Positions 50,362-58,804 of a DNA stretch of 64,000 nucleotides are shown one piece after another. Source of the DNA: MPNO01 sp965200535 (GTDB taxonomy: Bacteria; Pseudomonadota; Alphaproteobacteria; MPNO01). The notes beneath the pieces are model-generated. The model searched no databases. It was given only the letters and a program-made list of their open reading frames with translations, and was not told the origin of the DNA. Each line of letters starts with the position of its first letter. Position 1 is the stretch's first letter. The stretch covers positions 1,488,001 through 1,552,000 of the forward strand of contig CBDAUF010000002.1 in assembly GCA_965200535.1 (NCBI GenBank), in the 5' to 3' direction. A program made the position numbers and the translations under genes.

Positions 50362-51762
50362 TCACTCCGCGATCTCGACGCCGCGCCAGCGCTCCCGGGT
50401 CCTGTTGTAGTTCTCGCGCGGATCGTAGAGTTCGACATCGAGGTCGAGGCTGCGGGCGGTAAGCTGGCCGACGGCCTGACGCAGCGCGTAGGACGCAACC
50501 ACGAAATTGCGGTGCGCGAGCACCCGCCCCACCCGCGCATCGAGAAGCTCCTGTTCGGCGTCGAGCACGTGCAGCACCGTGCGCGAGCCGACCTGCGCCT
50601 CCTGCTCCACCCCTTCGAGCGCGATCTTCGCCGCCCGCACCGCCTCGGAGTACGCCTCGATGCCCGCCCGCGCGGTCTCCAGCGCCTTCCAGCGCTTGGC
50701 GGCGTCGGCGGCCGTCGTGCGCACCGCCTGGGCGAACTCGTTGCGCCGCTGGACGGCGGTGTGCTTGGCGGCGCGAACCCGCGACGACACCACGCCCGAC
50801 TGGTAGAGCGGCACGGTCACCCGGCCGGTGACCTCGATCTGGTCCACGTTTGAGTTGCGAGGGTCAGGAGAGTCGAGATCGAACGAATGGCGCAGTGCGC
50901 CGGAGACGCTCACCGTCGGCCGGAACTCGCTCAGTATCTCCTGCACCCGGTGCTTGGCGGAGCGCTCGTTGTGACGCGCCTGGACGACGGCGAAGCTGTC
51001 GGCGCGCGCTTGGGCAAGTGCGTCCTGCTCGGATTTCGGCAAGCCTCCGACCGGCTGCACCTCCTTCAGACCGTCCGCCGGCACGCCCACGACATCGGCG
51101 AATGTCGCGCGTGAGTCCGCCAGATCGCCGCGCGACCGGACCAGGTCCGCCGTCGCCCGCGACAGCCGCGACCGCGCCAGCGCCACGTCGGTGCGGGTGA
51201 CTTCGCCGACGCGGAAACGGTCGCTGACTGCATCGAGCTGGCGCTTGAGCACCTTCTCGTTGTTGACGTTGAGATCGACCACCGCCCCGTCGCGCACGAC
51301 ATCGACATAGGCGACCAGCGCGGAGAGCAGCACCTGCTGTTCGACAGCCGACAGCCGCGCCCGCCCGGACAGCACGTCCTCGTCGGCGCGGGCCGCCGCC
51401 GCCTCGTCCCGGCCGCCGCGATAGATGTTCTGGCTCACCGATATCCCGGCCTGCGCGGGATAGGTGCTGGACCAGCCCCTGTTGGAACTTCCTGGCGGTG
51501 CTGCAAGTAATCGCCGGGCAACGGTGGAGCCGTCCACGGTTACCTGCGGCCGCCGGCCGGCGAGCGCCAGGTTGACCTGCTCGTCCAGCGCCCGCATCGC
51601 CGCACGCTGGGCGGCGAGCTGCGGGCTGTTCCGATAGGCCTCGATCAGCGCCTGCTCGATGGTCAGCGCGCCGGCCCCGGAGGCGAGCGCAACGCCCGCG
51701 GCAAGGCCGATCGACCCGGCCGATGCGGCCCGCCGTAGGGTCTTCAGTGTCGTTCCCGTCAT
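50362..51762 (-). CDS. tolC: TolC-family outer membrane efflux/secretion protein
   Basis: A 466-residue trimeric outer membrane channel subunit used by type I secretion and RND efflux. A signal peptide is present (about 1-31, cleaved near ASGAGA-LT), and two repeated OEP domains carry the long helices (TRTDVALARSRLSRATADLVRSRGDL and later ALETARAGIEAYSEAVRAAKIALEG). The typical opening LTIEQALIEAYRNSPQLAAQRAAMRALDEQVNLA and the beta-strand segments (ISVSQNIYRGGR; VTVPLYQSG) are intact. Its ATG overlaps the stop of pcm (ATGA), and popZ follows after four bases. No inner membrane partner is in the window. Confidence 0.92.
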   Translation of the reverse strand: MTGTTLKTLRRAASAGSIGLAAGVALASGAGALTIEQALIEAYRNSPQLAAQRAAMRALDEQVNLALAGRRPQVTVDGSTVARRLLAAPPGSSNRGWSSTYPAQAGISVSQNIYRGGRDEAAAARADEDVLSGRARLSAVEQQVLLSALVAYVDVVRDGAVVDLNVNNEKVLKRQLDAVSDRFRVGEVTRTDVALARSRLSRATADLVRSRGDLADSRATFADVVGVPADGLKEVQPVGGLPKSEQDALAQARADSFAVVQARHNERSAKHRVQEILSEFRPTVSVSGALRHSFDLDSPDPRNSNVDQIEVTGRVTVPLYQSGVVSSRVRAAKHTAVQRRNEFAQAVRTTAADAAKRWKALETARAGIEAYSEAVRAAKIALEGVEQEAQVGSRTVLHVLDAEQELLDARVGRVLAHRNFVVASYALRQAVGQLTARSLDLDVELYDPRENYNRTRERWRGVEIAE

Positions 51763-52415
51763 AGTACGAACCGCTCCATTGCTGCGAACCCCGGAAGCCC
51801 GGGCGTGTTGGCATCGAACAGGGTGCGTACCGATACCGTATCGCCGATCCGCGTCGCGCACACGGCGTGTCCGGGGCCGGCGCCTTTCGCCAGGACCGCC
51901 GCCAGCCGGCCGTTTTCGGCCAGTTGACCGGTAAGGCTTTCTCCCGTCTCCAGCACCGCTCCGCCGAGCAGGATAGCATTGTAGGGCGCCTGGTCAGGAT
52001 AGCCGGCCTGCAGCGGCCCGTCGACAACGACGACGTTGTCGACGTCGATATCCGCGAGGTTTCTGCGTGCGGTCTCGGCAAGGTCCGGGTCGGCCTCGAG
52101 CGCCACCACCGTCGAGCACAGCCCGGCGAGGACGGCGCTCGAATAGCCGGAACCGCAACCGATATCGAGCACGACATCGCCGGGCGAGACGGCGAGCGCC
52201 TGGACCAGCCGCGCGAAGACCATCGGCTCCATCAGGAAACGTCCGCCGCCCAGCGGCAGGTCCTGATCGACATAGGCGACCCGGGTCAGCCTGTCGGGAA
52301 CGAAACGCTCGCGCGGGACTTCCAGCATGGCGGCGATCAGGGCGTCGTGGGAGACCCGGTTGGTGCGCAACTGGCTGTCGACCATGGACCGCCGCTGGGC
52401 GGCAAACTGGGTCAT
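51759..52415 (-). CDS. pcm: Protein-L-isoaspartate O-methyltransferase-like SAM enzyme
   Basis: A 218-residue Rossmann-fold methyltransferase expected to repair isoaspartyl residues. SAM-binding motif I is VVLDIGCGSGYSSAVLAGL near residues 82-100 with the acidic ALEAD that follows. The N-terminal MVDSQLRTNRVSHDALIAAMLEVPRERFVPDRLTRVAYVDQDLPLG is the Pcm substrate-binding segment. The alphaproteobacterial members in this pcm-tolC context are a diverged subgroup, so a different acceptor is possible. GGGGGAGGG precedes the ATG at 52415. It is the first gene of the pcm-tolC-popZ-valS block. Confidence 0.88.
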   Translation of the reverse strand: MTQFAAQRRSMVDSQLRTNRVSHDALIAAMLEVPRERFVPDRLTRVAYVDQDLPLGGGRFLMEPMVFARLVQALAVSPGDVVLDIGCGSGYSSAVLAGLCSTVVALEADPDLAETARRNLADIDVDNVVVVDGPLQAGYPDQAPYNAILLGGAVLETGESLTGQLAENGRLAAVLAKGAGPGHAVCATRIGDTVSVRTLFDANTPGLPGFAAMERFVL

Positions 52416-52588
52416 CTCGCCCTCCCCCAGTTGTCGGGCGCCGGATCGTCGGAAATCCATGCCGCGAAGGGTGCCGAGCCTCTCGACCCGTACACGTTTG
52501 AGCTATACAAAGTCCGCCGCGCCGACACAACGCTCCCCCTCTCCGTCCGGATCGGCGTAGTATAGGCGCACCGACGCGGGGGTGCTCC

Positions 52589-52662
52589 GGCCCGGTGGGA
52601 GAGTGGCTATCCAGCGGACTGCAAATCCGTTCACAGCGGTTCGAATCCGCTCCGGGCCTCCA
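52589..52662 (+). tRNA. tRNA-Cys (GCA)
   Basis: Acceptor GGCCCGG/CCGGGCC, anticodon stem GCGGA/TCCGT with loop CTGCAAA (anticodon GCA) and T-arm AGCGG-TTCGAAT-CCGCT all pair. Discriminator T and an encoded CCA end follow. The tRNA lies 173 bases after the start of the divergent pcm gene; the TATAGG at 52561-52566 may be its -10, with no clear -35. Confidence 0.96.
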
Positions 52663-52703
52663 ACCCCCTAGGGGAAGCCGAACAGGACGATGGAGCCGAC
52701 GCC

Positions 52704-53666
52704 ATGACGGTCGAACGAAGCATTGCCGATGCGGGATCGCTGGACGAACTCTACGCCGCGCTCGGCGGCATGGAAATGACCGCGGGCTGGATCGACCGCG
52801 ACGAGCCGATCCTGTGGCGCGAACCCGATACCGGCTTCCGGCCGCAGCACTGGCGCTACGCGGTGTGCAAGGAGGCGCTGGACGCCGCCGGACGGCTGAT
52901 CAACACCGAGCTTGCAGAGCGGCGCAACCTGGTGATGCGCAACCCGGCCGACCGCGGCGGCATCGCGACGACGCGCACCCTGGTATCCGCCTACCAGATG
53001 ATCCTCCCCGGCGAGAAGGCGCGCTCGCACCGGCACGCGCCGCACGCGCTTCGCGTCATCCTCGACGCGAAGGGCGCCTATTCGACGGTCGACGGGGTCA
53101 AGACGCCGATGGATACCGGCGACATCGTGCTCACGCCGGGCTGGCAATGGCACGGGCACGGCCATGACGGCGACGAACCCGCCTACTGGTTCGACGGGCT
53201 CGACGTGCCGCTGGTCCATCTCCTCGAGCCGATGTTCGTCGAGGACCACCCCGACGGTTTCGAGGAAGTCGAGCTGGTCACGGAGGATTCGCCGCTTCGC
53301 TTCTCGTGGGACGGGCTGCAGAAGGCGCTGGACGACGCCGCGCCCGACCCGGAGGGGGTCGAGGGAACGCGGATCCGCCTCGACGCCCCCGACATGCCCA
53401 CCATGGCGCTCGACGTCCACCGCTTCGAGAGCGGGGCGGAGACGCGCCCGGTGCGGTCGACGACCAACGCGGTCTACTGCGTCATGCAGGGGCGCGGAAC
53501 GACGACCATCGACGGAGAAACCGTCGCCTGGGAGCGCGGCGACACGTTCGCCGGGCCGATGTGGCGCAAGGTTTCCCACAGCATCGACGAGGACGCGGTG
53601 ATCTTCCGGATGAGCGACGAGCCGTTGATGCGCTTCGCCAAATACTACCGGCGCGAGGTCGATTGA
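52704..53666 (+). CDS. Bicupin dioxygenase, gentisate 1,2-dioxygenase-like
   Basis: A 320-residue two-domain cupin. The N-terminal cupin has the metal-binding H-x-H (SHRHAPHALR, near 112-118) and the second His in PGWQWHGHGHD (near 149). The C-terminal cupin domain lacks a clear metal motif (TTNAVYCVMQGRG and WERGDTFAGPMW). The architecture is that of gentisate 1,2-dioxygenase and 1-hydroxy-2-naphthoate dioxygenase, which open an aromatic ring beside the carboxylate. It lies 41 bases after tRNA-Cys and is convergent with a phenylacetate-CoA-ligase-like gene. The substrate is inferred only at family level. Confidence 0.85.
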   Translation: MTVERSIADAGSLDELYAALGGMEMTAGWIDRDEPILWREPDTGFRPQHWRYAVCKEALDAAGRLINTELAERRNLVMRNPADRGGIATTRTLVSAYQMILPGEKARSHRHAPHALRVILDAKGAYSTVDGVKTPMDTGDIVLTPGWQWHGHGHDGDEPAYWFDGLDVPLVHLLEPMFVEDHPDGFEEVELVTEDSPLRFSWDGLQKALDDAAPDPEGVEGTRIRLDAPDMPTMALDVHRFESGAETRPVRSTTNAVYCVMQGRGTTTIDGETVAWERGDTFAGPMWRKVSHSIDEDAVIFRMSDEPLMRFAKYYRREVD

Positions 53667-53684
53667 GAACATTTGGGCCGGGCG

Positions 53685-54995
53685 TCAGCCCGGCGTTCCG
53701 CGGCGGTCGATAAACCGGTTCTGCTTGACCGCTCCGGCGAACTCCCGTTCCAGCGTGCCGGGTGCGATGACCTCCACATCGGGGGTGATCTCGAAGGTCT
53801 CCTTCACCGACCGGATGAGCGCGGCGGCCGCCTGCTGCGTGTCCGCATCGGCGGCCACCTCGACGGAGATTCTGAGCGCATCGAGAGCCTCGGTTTCGAC
53901 CGCCTCTATCTTGAAATCGGTAATCGTGCGCTGGCGGTACAGCAGATCCTCGATATCGGCCTGGTTGATGTTGATCCCGCGCACCTTGACGAACCCGGCG
54001 GTGCGCGCGGCGTGGCGGATCATCGGAAAGACGCCGAACGGGCCGTCGGTTTCCCCCCGTTCGACCAGGCGGACATAGTCGCCCGTCTCCCAGCGCAGAA
54101 ACGGTGTCACGGTGTTGTTCCAGAGCGGGGTTACGACCAGAAGCCCCATCTCGCCTTCCGCCACCGGACGCCCGGTTTGCTCGTCGACGACCTCGACATA
54201 GTACTGGTCGGTCCAGACATGCATGCCGTCGTGGCGTTCGGATTCGCTGGCCATCGCCGACCCTTCGGTGATGCCGAACTGGTCGTAGAGCTCCGCGCCC
54301 CACAGGCGTTCCAGCCGCTCGCGTTTCGCCGGCGAGACGGGTTCGGCCGCCGTCAGGATCCTGGTCACCGATCCGGCCGCCAGGTCGATGCCGAGGCGTT
54401 CGGCGTGCTGGGCGAGCTGCAATGCGTAACTCGCCATGCCGGCGATCACCGTCGGGCGCAGCGTCTGCACGAGCTCCAGCTGCAGCGCGGTGGGCGTATT
54501 GTTGCCCGACCCGCAGGTGACCACGCCCATGCCGAGCTGCTGCGCGGCGCGGGCGTAGGCGAGGCCGACGGGATGGATGCCGAGCGGGAAAGCCACGTGG
54601 ACGAGGTCGCCGGGTCCGCAGCCCGCGGCGGTGAGCAGGCGGCGGAATCCCTCCATCCCGTAGCGCATGTCTTCCGCCGAGCGGGGATAGAACAGCGGTT
54701 TCCCGGTGGAGCCGCCGGAGCGCCAGTACTCGACTGCCGCATCGCGGCCGGCGATGCAGAAGTCTTCGTGGAACGTGTCCGCCGGCAGGCGCCGCAGTTC
54801 TTCCTTGGTGAGAAACGGGATGCGGTTCCACTCCTCGGGATCGCCGAGGCGCGACGGATCGATACCGTCGAGCCGGCCGGCAAGGAAACGGGAGCGTTTT
54901 GCGCGCTGCACCGCGACCGGCAGCCGTTCCCGCCAGATTGCCTCGATCTCGGCGCGCGAGCGCGGCAGCGGCAGGGGGTATTCGAGGTTCGCCAT
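53685..54995 (-). CDS. Phenylacetate-CoA ligase family protein
   Basis: A 436-residue adenylate-forming aryl-CoA ligase of the PaaK type. The ATP loop is YWRSGGSTGKPLFYPR (near 90-105), and the second motif lies in YDQFGITEGS (near 238). The C-terminal AMP-binding_C2 domain is seen after about residue 330 (KVRGININQADIEDLLYR, near 345). It activates an aromatic acid as a CoA thioester for a downstream pathway. It follows the acyl-CoA synthetase gene by 11 bases in an operon and is convergent with the bicupin gene. The acid may be phenylacetate, a hydroxybenzoate or indoleacetate. Confidence 0.88.
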   Translation of the reverse strand: MANLEYPLPLPRSRAEIEAIWRERLPVAVQRAKRSRFLAGRLDGIDPSRLGDPEEWNRIPFLTKEELRRLPADTFHEDFCIAGRDAAVEYWRSGGSTGKPLFYPRSAEDMRYGMEGFRRLLTAAGCGPGDLVHVAFPLGIHPVGLAYARAAQQLGMGVVTCGSGNNTPTALQLELVQTLRPTVIAGMASYALQLAQHAERLGIDLAAGSVTRILTAAEPVSPAKRERLERLWGAELYDQFGITEGSAMASESERHDGMHVWTDQYYVEVVDEQTGRPVAEGEMGLLVVTPLWNNTVTPFLRWETGDYVRLVERGETDGPFGVFPMIRHAARTAGFVKVRGININQADIEDLLYRQRTITDFKIEAVETEALDALRISVEVAADADTQQAAAALIRSVKETFEITPDVEVIAPGTLEREFAGAVKQNRFIDRRGTPG

Positions 54996-55006
54996 CGGTG
55001 ACCGCC

Positions 55007-56677
55007 TCAGGCGCCGTCGAGCGCGCGCGCCCGTTCGCGCAGCACGAACTTCTGCACCTTGCCGGTGGAGGTCTTGGGCAGGTCGCAGAACACCACCGTT
55101 TTCGGCGCCTTGAAATGGGCGAGATTGTCGCGGCAGAAGGCGATGATGTCGGCCTCGGTCGCGCTCCGCCCGTCCTTCAGCGTGACGAACGCGCACGGCG
55201 TCTCGCCCCACTTGTCGTCCGGCCTCGCGGTGACCGCCGCCTCGAGCACGGCCGGATGGCGGTAGAGCACGTCCTCGACCTCGATGCTCGAAATGTTCTC
55301 CCCGCCGGAGATGATGATGTCCTTCGACCGGTCCTTCAGTTCGACATACCCGTCCTCATGCCAAACCCCGAGATCGCCGGAGTGGAACCACCCGCCGGCG
55401 AATGCCTCGCGCGTCGCCTCCGGGTTCTTGAGATACCCCTTCATGACGATATTGCCGCGGTGGAACACCTCGCCCATGGTCTCGCCGTCCCGCGGCACCG
55501 GCTCCAGAGTTCCGGCGTCGGCGACCATGAGTCCCTCCTGCACGGGATAGGCGACGCCCTGCCGCGCCTTGAGCCCGGCCCGGTCGGCCGCCGGCAGGCC
55601 GTCCCACTCGGTATGCCATGCGCAGACCACATCCGGCCCGTAGGTCTCGGTGAGGCCGTAGACGTGGGTGATGCGGAAGCCGGCGGCCTCCATCGCCTCG
55701 ATCACCGCGGCCGGCGGCGGCGCCCCCGCGGTCATCGCCTCGACCGGGCGAGGCAGGGGCCGCTTTTCGCCGTCGGGCGCGTTCGCCAGCATGTTGAGCA
55801 CGATCGGCGCGCCGCAGAAATGGGTCACCCCTTCCTCGGCGATCGCCCGGTAGATCGGCCCGGCCTCGACGCGGCGCAGGCAGACATGGGTGCCGGCGAG
55901 CGCGGTGACGGTCCACGGGAAGCACCAGCCGTTGCAATGGAACATCGGCAGGGTCCAGAGATAGACCGGATGCGGCGGAATGGCCTGGGCAAGCTGGTTG
56001 CCGAGCGCGTTGAGATAGGCGCCGCGGTGGTGGTAGACGACGCCTTTGGGATTGCCGGTGGTGCCCGAGGTGTAGTTGAGGGCGATGGCGTCCCATTCGT
56101 CGTCGGGCGGCTGCCAGGCGAAATCGGGGTCGCCCGAGGCGATGAAGCTCTCGTAGTCGATGTCGCCGATACTCTCGCCGCCGTCGGCCAGCGGGTCGTC
56201 GATGTCGATCACGTAGGGCCGTCGGTCGAGACGGCCGAGGGCGTCGGCGACGACCTGCGAAAACTCGCGGTCGGCCAGCAGGACCCTGGCCTCGCCGTGC
56301 GCGAGGATGAAGGCCACGGTTTCGGCGTCGAGGCGAATGTTGATGGTATTCAGCACCGCTCCGGCCATCGGAACGCCGAAATGGGCCTCCAGGATCGCCG
56401 GTACATTGGGGGCGAAGACGGCGACGGTGTCCCCCTTGCCGATGCCCCGCCGCGCCAGGGCCGAGGCGAACGCCCGGCAGCGGCGCTCCGTCTCGCGCCA
56501 GGTGAATCGCCGGGCGCCGTGGACCGCGGAGACCCGCTCCGGCCAGACCGAAGCGGTCCGCTGCAGGAAACTCACCGGCGTCAGGGGCGCGAAATTGGCC
56601 GCATTCCTTTCGAGACCGGCGTCGTACGGATTGCCGCCGGGTTGCGCACTGCTTCGGGGTCCGCCGCGATCGGGCAT
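55007..56677 (-). CDS. Acyl-CoA synthetase (AMP-forming, fatty acid/aryl acid type)
   Basis: A 556-residue class I adenylate-forming enzyme. The ATP loop is NYTSGTTGNPKG (near 187-198), adenine-binding YGLTETYG (near 327), the A5/A8 region GWFHSGDLGVWHEDGY and the hinge DRSKDIIISGGENIS. The catalytic Lys near the C-terminus lies in KTSTGKVQKF. The presence of LPMFHCNGWCFPW identifies the medium-/long-chain or DMSP-lyase-associated (DmdB-like) acyl-CoA ligase type. GGGAGG seven bases before the ATG at 56677 sets the start. With the phenylacetate-CoA-ligase-like gene 11 bases later it gives an operon holding two acid:CoA ligases of different fold families. Confidence 0.88.
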   Translation of the reverse strand: MPDRGGPRSSAQPGGNPYDAGLERNAANFAPLTPVSFLQRTASVWPERVSAVHGARRFTWRETERRCRAFASALARRGIGKGDTVAVFAPNVPAILEAHFGVPMAGAVLNTINIRLDAETVAFILAHGEARVLLADREFSQVVADALGRLDRRPYVIDIDDPLADGGESIGDIDYESFIASGDPDFAWQPPDDEWDAIALNYTSGTTGNPKGVVYHHRGAYLNALGNQLAQAIPPHPVYLWTLPMFHCNGWCFPWTVTALAGTHVCLRRVEAGPIYRAIAEEGVTHFCGAPIVLNMLANAPDGEKRPLPRPVEAMTAGAPPPAAVIEAMEAAGFRITHVYGLTETYGPDVVCAWHTEWDGLPAADRAGLKARQGVAYPVQEGLMVADAGTLEPVPRDGETMGEVFHRGNIVMKGYLKNPEATREAFAGGWFHSGDLGVWHEDGYVELKDRSKDIIISGGENISSIEVEDVLYRHPAVLEAAVTARPDDKWGETPCAFVTLKDGRSATEADIIAFCRDNLAHFKAPKTVVFCDLPKTSTGKVQKFVLRERARALDGA

Positions 56678-56762
56678 GTTCGGCCTCCCAGCCAATGGCG
56701 ACGGCCGTGAGAATAGGCCGGGCATCGGCGGAAGCAACCGGGTGCGGGGTCGGGAGAACGCG

Positions 56763-56978
56763 CTATTCGTCGTCGCCCTCCGAATCCGCGGGCCGGTCCT
56801 CGTCGCCGGTCTTCATTGCCGCCTTGACGGCGGTCCCCACGGCGTCGGCGCTCGAGATCAGTGTCGCTGCGATGTTGGCCGCCGCGGTGCAGCCGCCAAG
56901 CGCTGCGCAGAGGGCCAGCACCGCGGCCGCGCGGGCCAGCCGGGGTGCAGGCAAGACAGGTCCGCCGAACCCCTGCAT
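56763..56978 (-). CDS. Small lipoprotein
   Basis: A 71-residue protein with a type II signal peptide: positively charged start, hydrophobic AAAVLALCAALGG and lipobox LGGC (Cys30). The short mature part contains a Thr/Ala-rich helix (AAANIAATLISSADAVGTAVKAAMKTG) and a very acidic tail (DEDRPADSEGDDE). It would be anchored to a membrane facing the periplasm. Its function is unknown; a GGGGAAGG sits upstream of the ATG at 56978. It lies between the acyl-CoA synthetase gene and the MBL-fold gene on the same strand. Confidence 0.65.
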   Translation of the reverse strand: MQGFGGPVLPAPRLARAAAVLALCAALGGCTAAANIAATLISSADAVGTAVKAAMKTGDEDRPADSEGDDE

Positions 56979-57020
56979 CGATATTCCAGCCTTCCCCTTG
57001 TACGCAGACTATAGGGCGAA

Positions 57021-57905
57021 TCACTTCCTCCGGTCGAAGGCGAAACGGAATCCGCTGCCGGCGCTTTTCACCCGGCCGCCGGTCGGCGTCGGAAAATGCG
57101 CCGGCAGCACCAGCGTGTCGCCGTCCGCGTGGCGCTCGAGAAAGGCGCGGCGCGTCAGATGCGACTGTCGGGGATCGACACAGAAGCAACTGCTGAGGGC
57201 GGGTTCGGCGCATTGCAGGGGGTGGTGCATCATGTCGCCGGTCATCACCGCCTCGGCGCCGCCGTCCCGGATGCGGACGCAGACATGGCCCGGGGTATGG
57301 CCGCGCGACGGTTCGAGCCGCACCCACGGGTCGATCTCGTGGTCGCCCGACACGAAATCGGCCTGGCCGGCGGCGACCACCGGCAGGATCGAGTCCTCGT
57401 AATACGGATCGTCGGTGAAACGGTCGGTCTCGTATTCCGCCTGCCAGAACGCCCATTCGGCGCGGTCGAACAGGTAGCGCGCGTTGGGGAAGGTCGGCGT
57501 CCATCGACCGTCGCGAAGATAGGTGTTCCACCCGACATGATCGACGTGGAGATGGGTGCAGAGCACGTAGTCCACCGCTTCCGGCGCCACTCCGGCGTTC
57601 GCGAGATTTTCGAGATAGGGCCAGGTCTTCCTGTGGTAGCGCTCCTTTTGCGGCCGTTCGCGGTCGTTGCCGCTGCACGTGTCGACCAGGATCAGGCTTC
57701 TCGGCGTGCGGATCGCGAAGGTGTGAAAGGAGATGACGAGCAGCCCGGTCTGCGGATCGAGCAGCGCCGGCTCGAGCCACCGGCGGTGGCGCTCGAGAAC
57801 CGCGCCGGTGAGCGCCGGCAGCAGGGTTGCCGGGGGCAGCAGCGGCTGTTCGAATTCCACCACCCGGTCGATGCGAACGCCGCCGACCGCCCAGGTCCCG
57901 GTCAT
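57021..57905 (-). CDS. MBL-fold metallo-hydrolase (AHL-lactonase/GloB-like)
   Basis: A 294-residue metallo-beta-lactamase-fold hydrolase. The dinuclear zinc motif is CTHLHVDHVGWN (near 117-128), and SRGHTPGHVCVRI (near 200) and LPAHFPTP (near 267) give the remaining His ligands and TGDMMHH the bridging Asp. The arrangement fits lactonases and organophosphate-type members of the fold; no Rhodanese or other extra domain. Its ATG overlaps the stop of the DUF1330 gene (ATGA), so they form an operon. The substrate (lactone or thioester) is not known. Confidence 0.85.
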   Translation of the reverse strand: MTGTWAVGGVRIDRVVEFEQPLLPPATLLPALTGAVLERHRRWLEPALLDPQTGLLVISFHTFAIRTPRSLILVDTCSGNDRERPQKERYHRKTWPYLENLANAGVAPEAVDYVLCTHLHVDHVGWNTYLRDGRWTPTFPNARYLFDRAEWAFWQAEYETDRFTDDPYYEDSILPVVAAGQADFVSGDHEIDPWVRLEPSRGHTPGHVCVRIRDGGAEAVMTGDMMHHPLQCAEPALSSCFCVDPRQSHLTRRAFLERHADGDTLVLPAHFPTPTGGRVKSAGSGFRFAFDRRK

Positions 57906-58186
57906 TCGCCGACGATCACCAGCTTGCTGTCGCAGGCCTTCTGGCGCATGGGTATCAGCCGCTGGTAGCCGGGTCCGTCGTACCAGGCCTTCAGCTTTTC
58001 CAGGGACTCGAACTCGACGACGACCAGCCGTTCGGGCTGCCAGTCGCCCTCGAGCGTCTCCGCCGGCCCCATCGCCGTGACCCGCCCGCCGGCGGCCTCG
58101 GTGTCGGCGACCGCAAGTTCGACATACTCCTCGAGCAACGCGGGATCCCTGACGTTGCGTGTCTCGGCGATGAGAAAGGCTGCCAT
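57902..58186 (-). CDS. DUF1330-domain protein
   Basis: A 94-residue protein with the ferredoxin-like alpha/beta-barrel fold of DUF1330 (opens MAAFLIAETRNVRDPALLEEYVELA, ends DSKLVIVGE). Members occur beside degradative operons and are thought to bind or cyclise small intermediates, but none is well studied. Its stop overlaps the start of the MBL-fold hydrolase gene (ATGA). It is 32 bases downstream of the cupin gene, so cupin-DUF1330-MBL are likely cotranscribed. Confidence 0.85.
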   Translation of the reverse strand: MAAFLIAETRNVRDPALLEEYVELAVADTEAAGGRVTAMGPAETLEGDWQPERLVVVEFESLEKLKAWYDGPGYQRLIPMRQKACDSKLVIVGE

Positions 58187-58218
58187 CGAATCGTCCTCCT
58201 GTGCCTGCCGCCGGGCGC

Positions 58219-58641
58219 TCAGGCCTCCACCTTCTGCGCCATGTACTGTTCCATCGTTCCGCCGCTGGCCGGCCCGTCGAAATAGATGTTGGGCGTCTCG
58301 AACATCACCAGCATCAGCGCGCCTCCGGGCGAGGTCGCGACATGGCGGTTGCCGGGCGGCCGCCAGACATACTGCCCCGGGCCGCAGATCCCGTCATGGT
58401 CCTCGAGCGATCCTTCGAGGATATAGCTCTGTTCGAGGCCGGTGTGCTCGTGATCCGGGATCGTCGCGCCCGGTTCCATCCTCACCAGAGCGGTGCGGAC
58501 GGCGCCGTTGTCGTCCTGCAGCAGGACCTTGGCCGACACGCCCTCGAACGGCGTTTCCTGCCATTCCAGCGAAGCGACGTCGACATAGCGCGACGCCAGC
58601 TCGGCGATGTTCGCATGTGCATCGGTGTTGGGTGTCTGCAC
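58219..58641 (-). CDS. Cupin (ChrR-like/anti-ECF sigma-type) domain protein
   Basis: A 140-residue single cupin. Metal ligands are seen in PDHEHTGLEQSYILEGS (H-x-H with Glu, near residues 63-79) and in PGNRHVATSP (near 96-105). The ChrR-like cupin group includes both isolated enzymes and regulatory domains; the ECF-binding part of ChrR is absent here. The start is a GTG at 58641, because GGAGGAGG stands seven bases before it. It heads the cupin-DUF1330-MBL operon and is divergent from the PrpF-type isomerase gene. The catalytic role (dioxygenase or isomerase) is open. Confidence 0.8.
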   Translation of the reverse strand: MQTPNTDAHANIAELASRYVDVASLEWQETPFEGVSAKVLLQDDNGAVRTALVRMEPGATIPDHEHTGLEQSYILEGSLEDHDGICGPGQYVWRPPGNRHVATSPGGALMLVMFETPNIYFDGPASGGTMEQYMAQKVEA

Positions 58642-58804
58642 GGCGTTTCCTCCTCCAATGGTGTGTCGTTCTCTCCGAAACCCGTCCGGATCCTCGATCC
58701 GGCGGCGGGCGATGTCAACGAAACGCGTCGGGCCGCCCTCCGTTTCACCGGCGATGTCCGGCGGGCTAGAATGGCGGCCGACAGAGCGCCACCGGGATTC
58801 GAGG

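Noticed and set aside
47095..50853. Plus-strand open frame of over 1200 codons opposite valS, popZ and tolC
   Set aside because: The translation is an Arg/Gly/Asp-rich shadow without any domain; the minus-strand genes account for the codon pattern.
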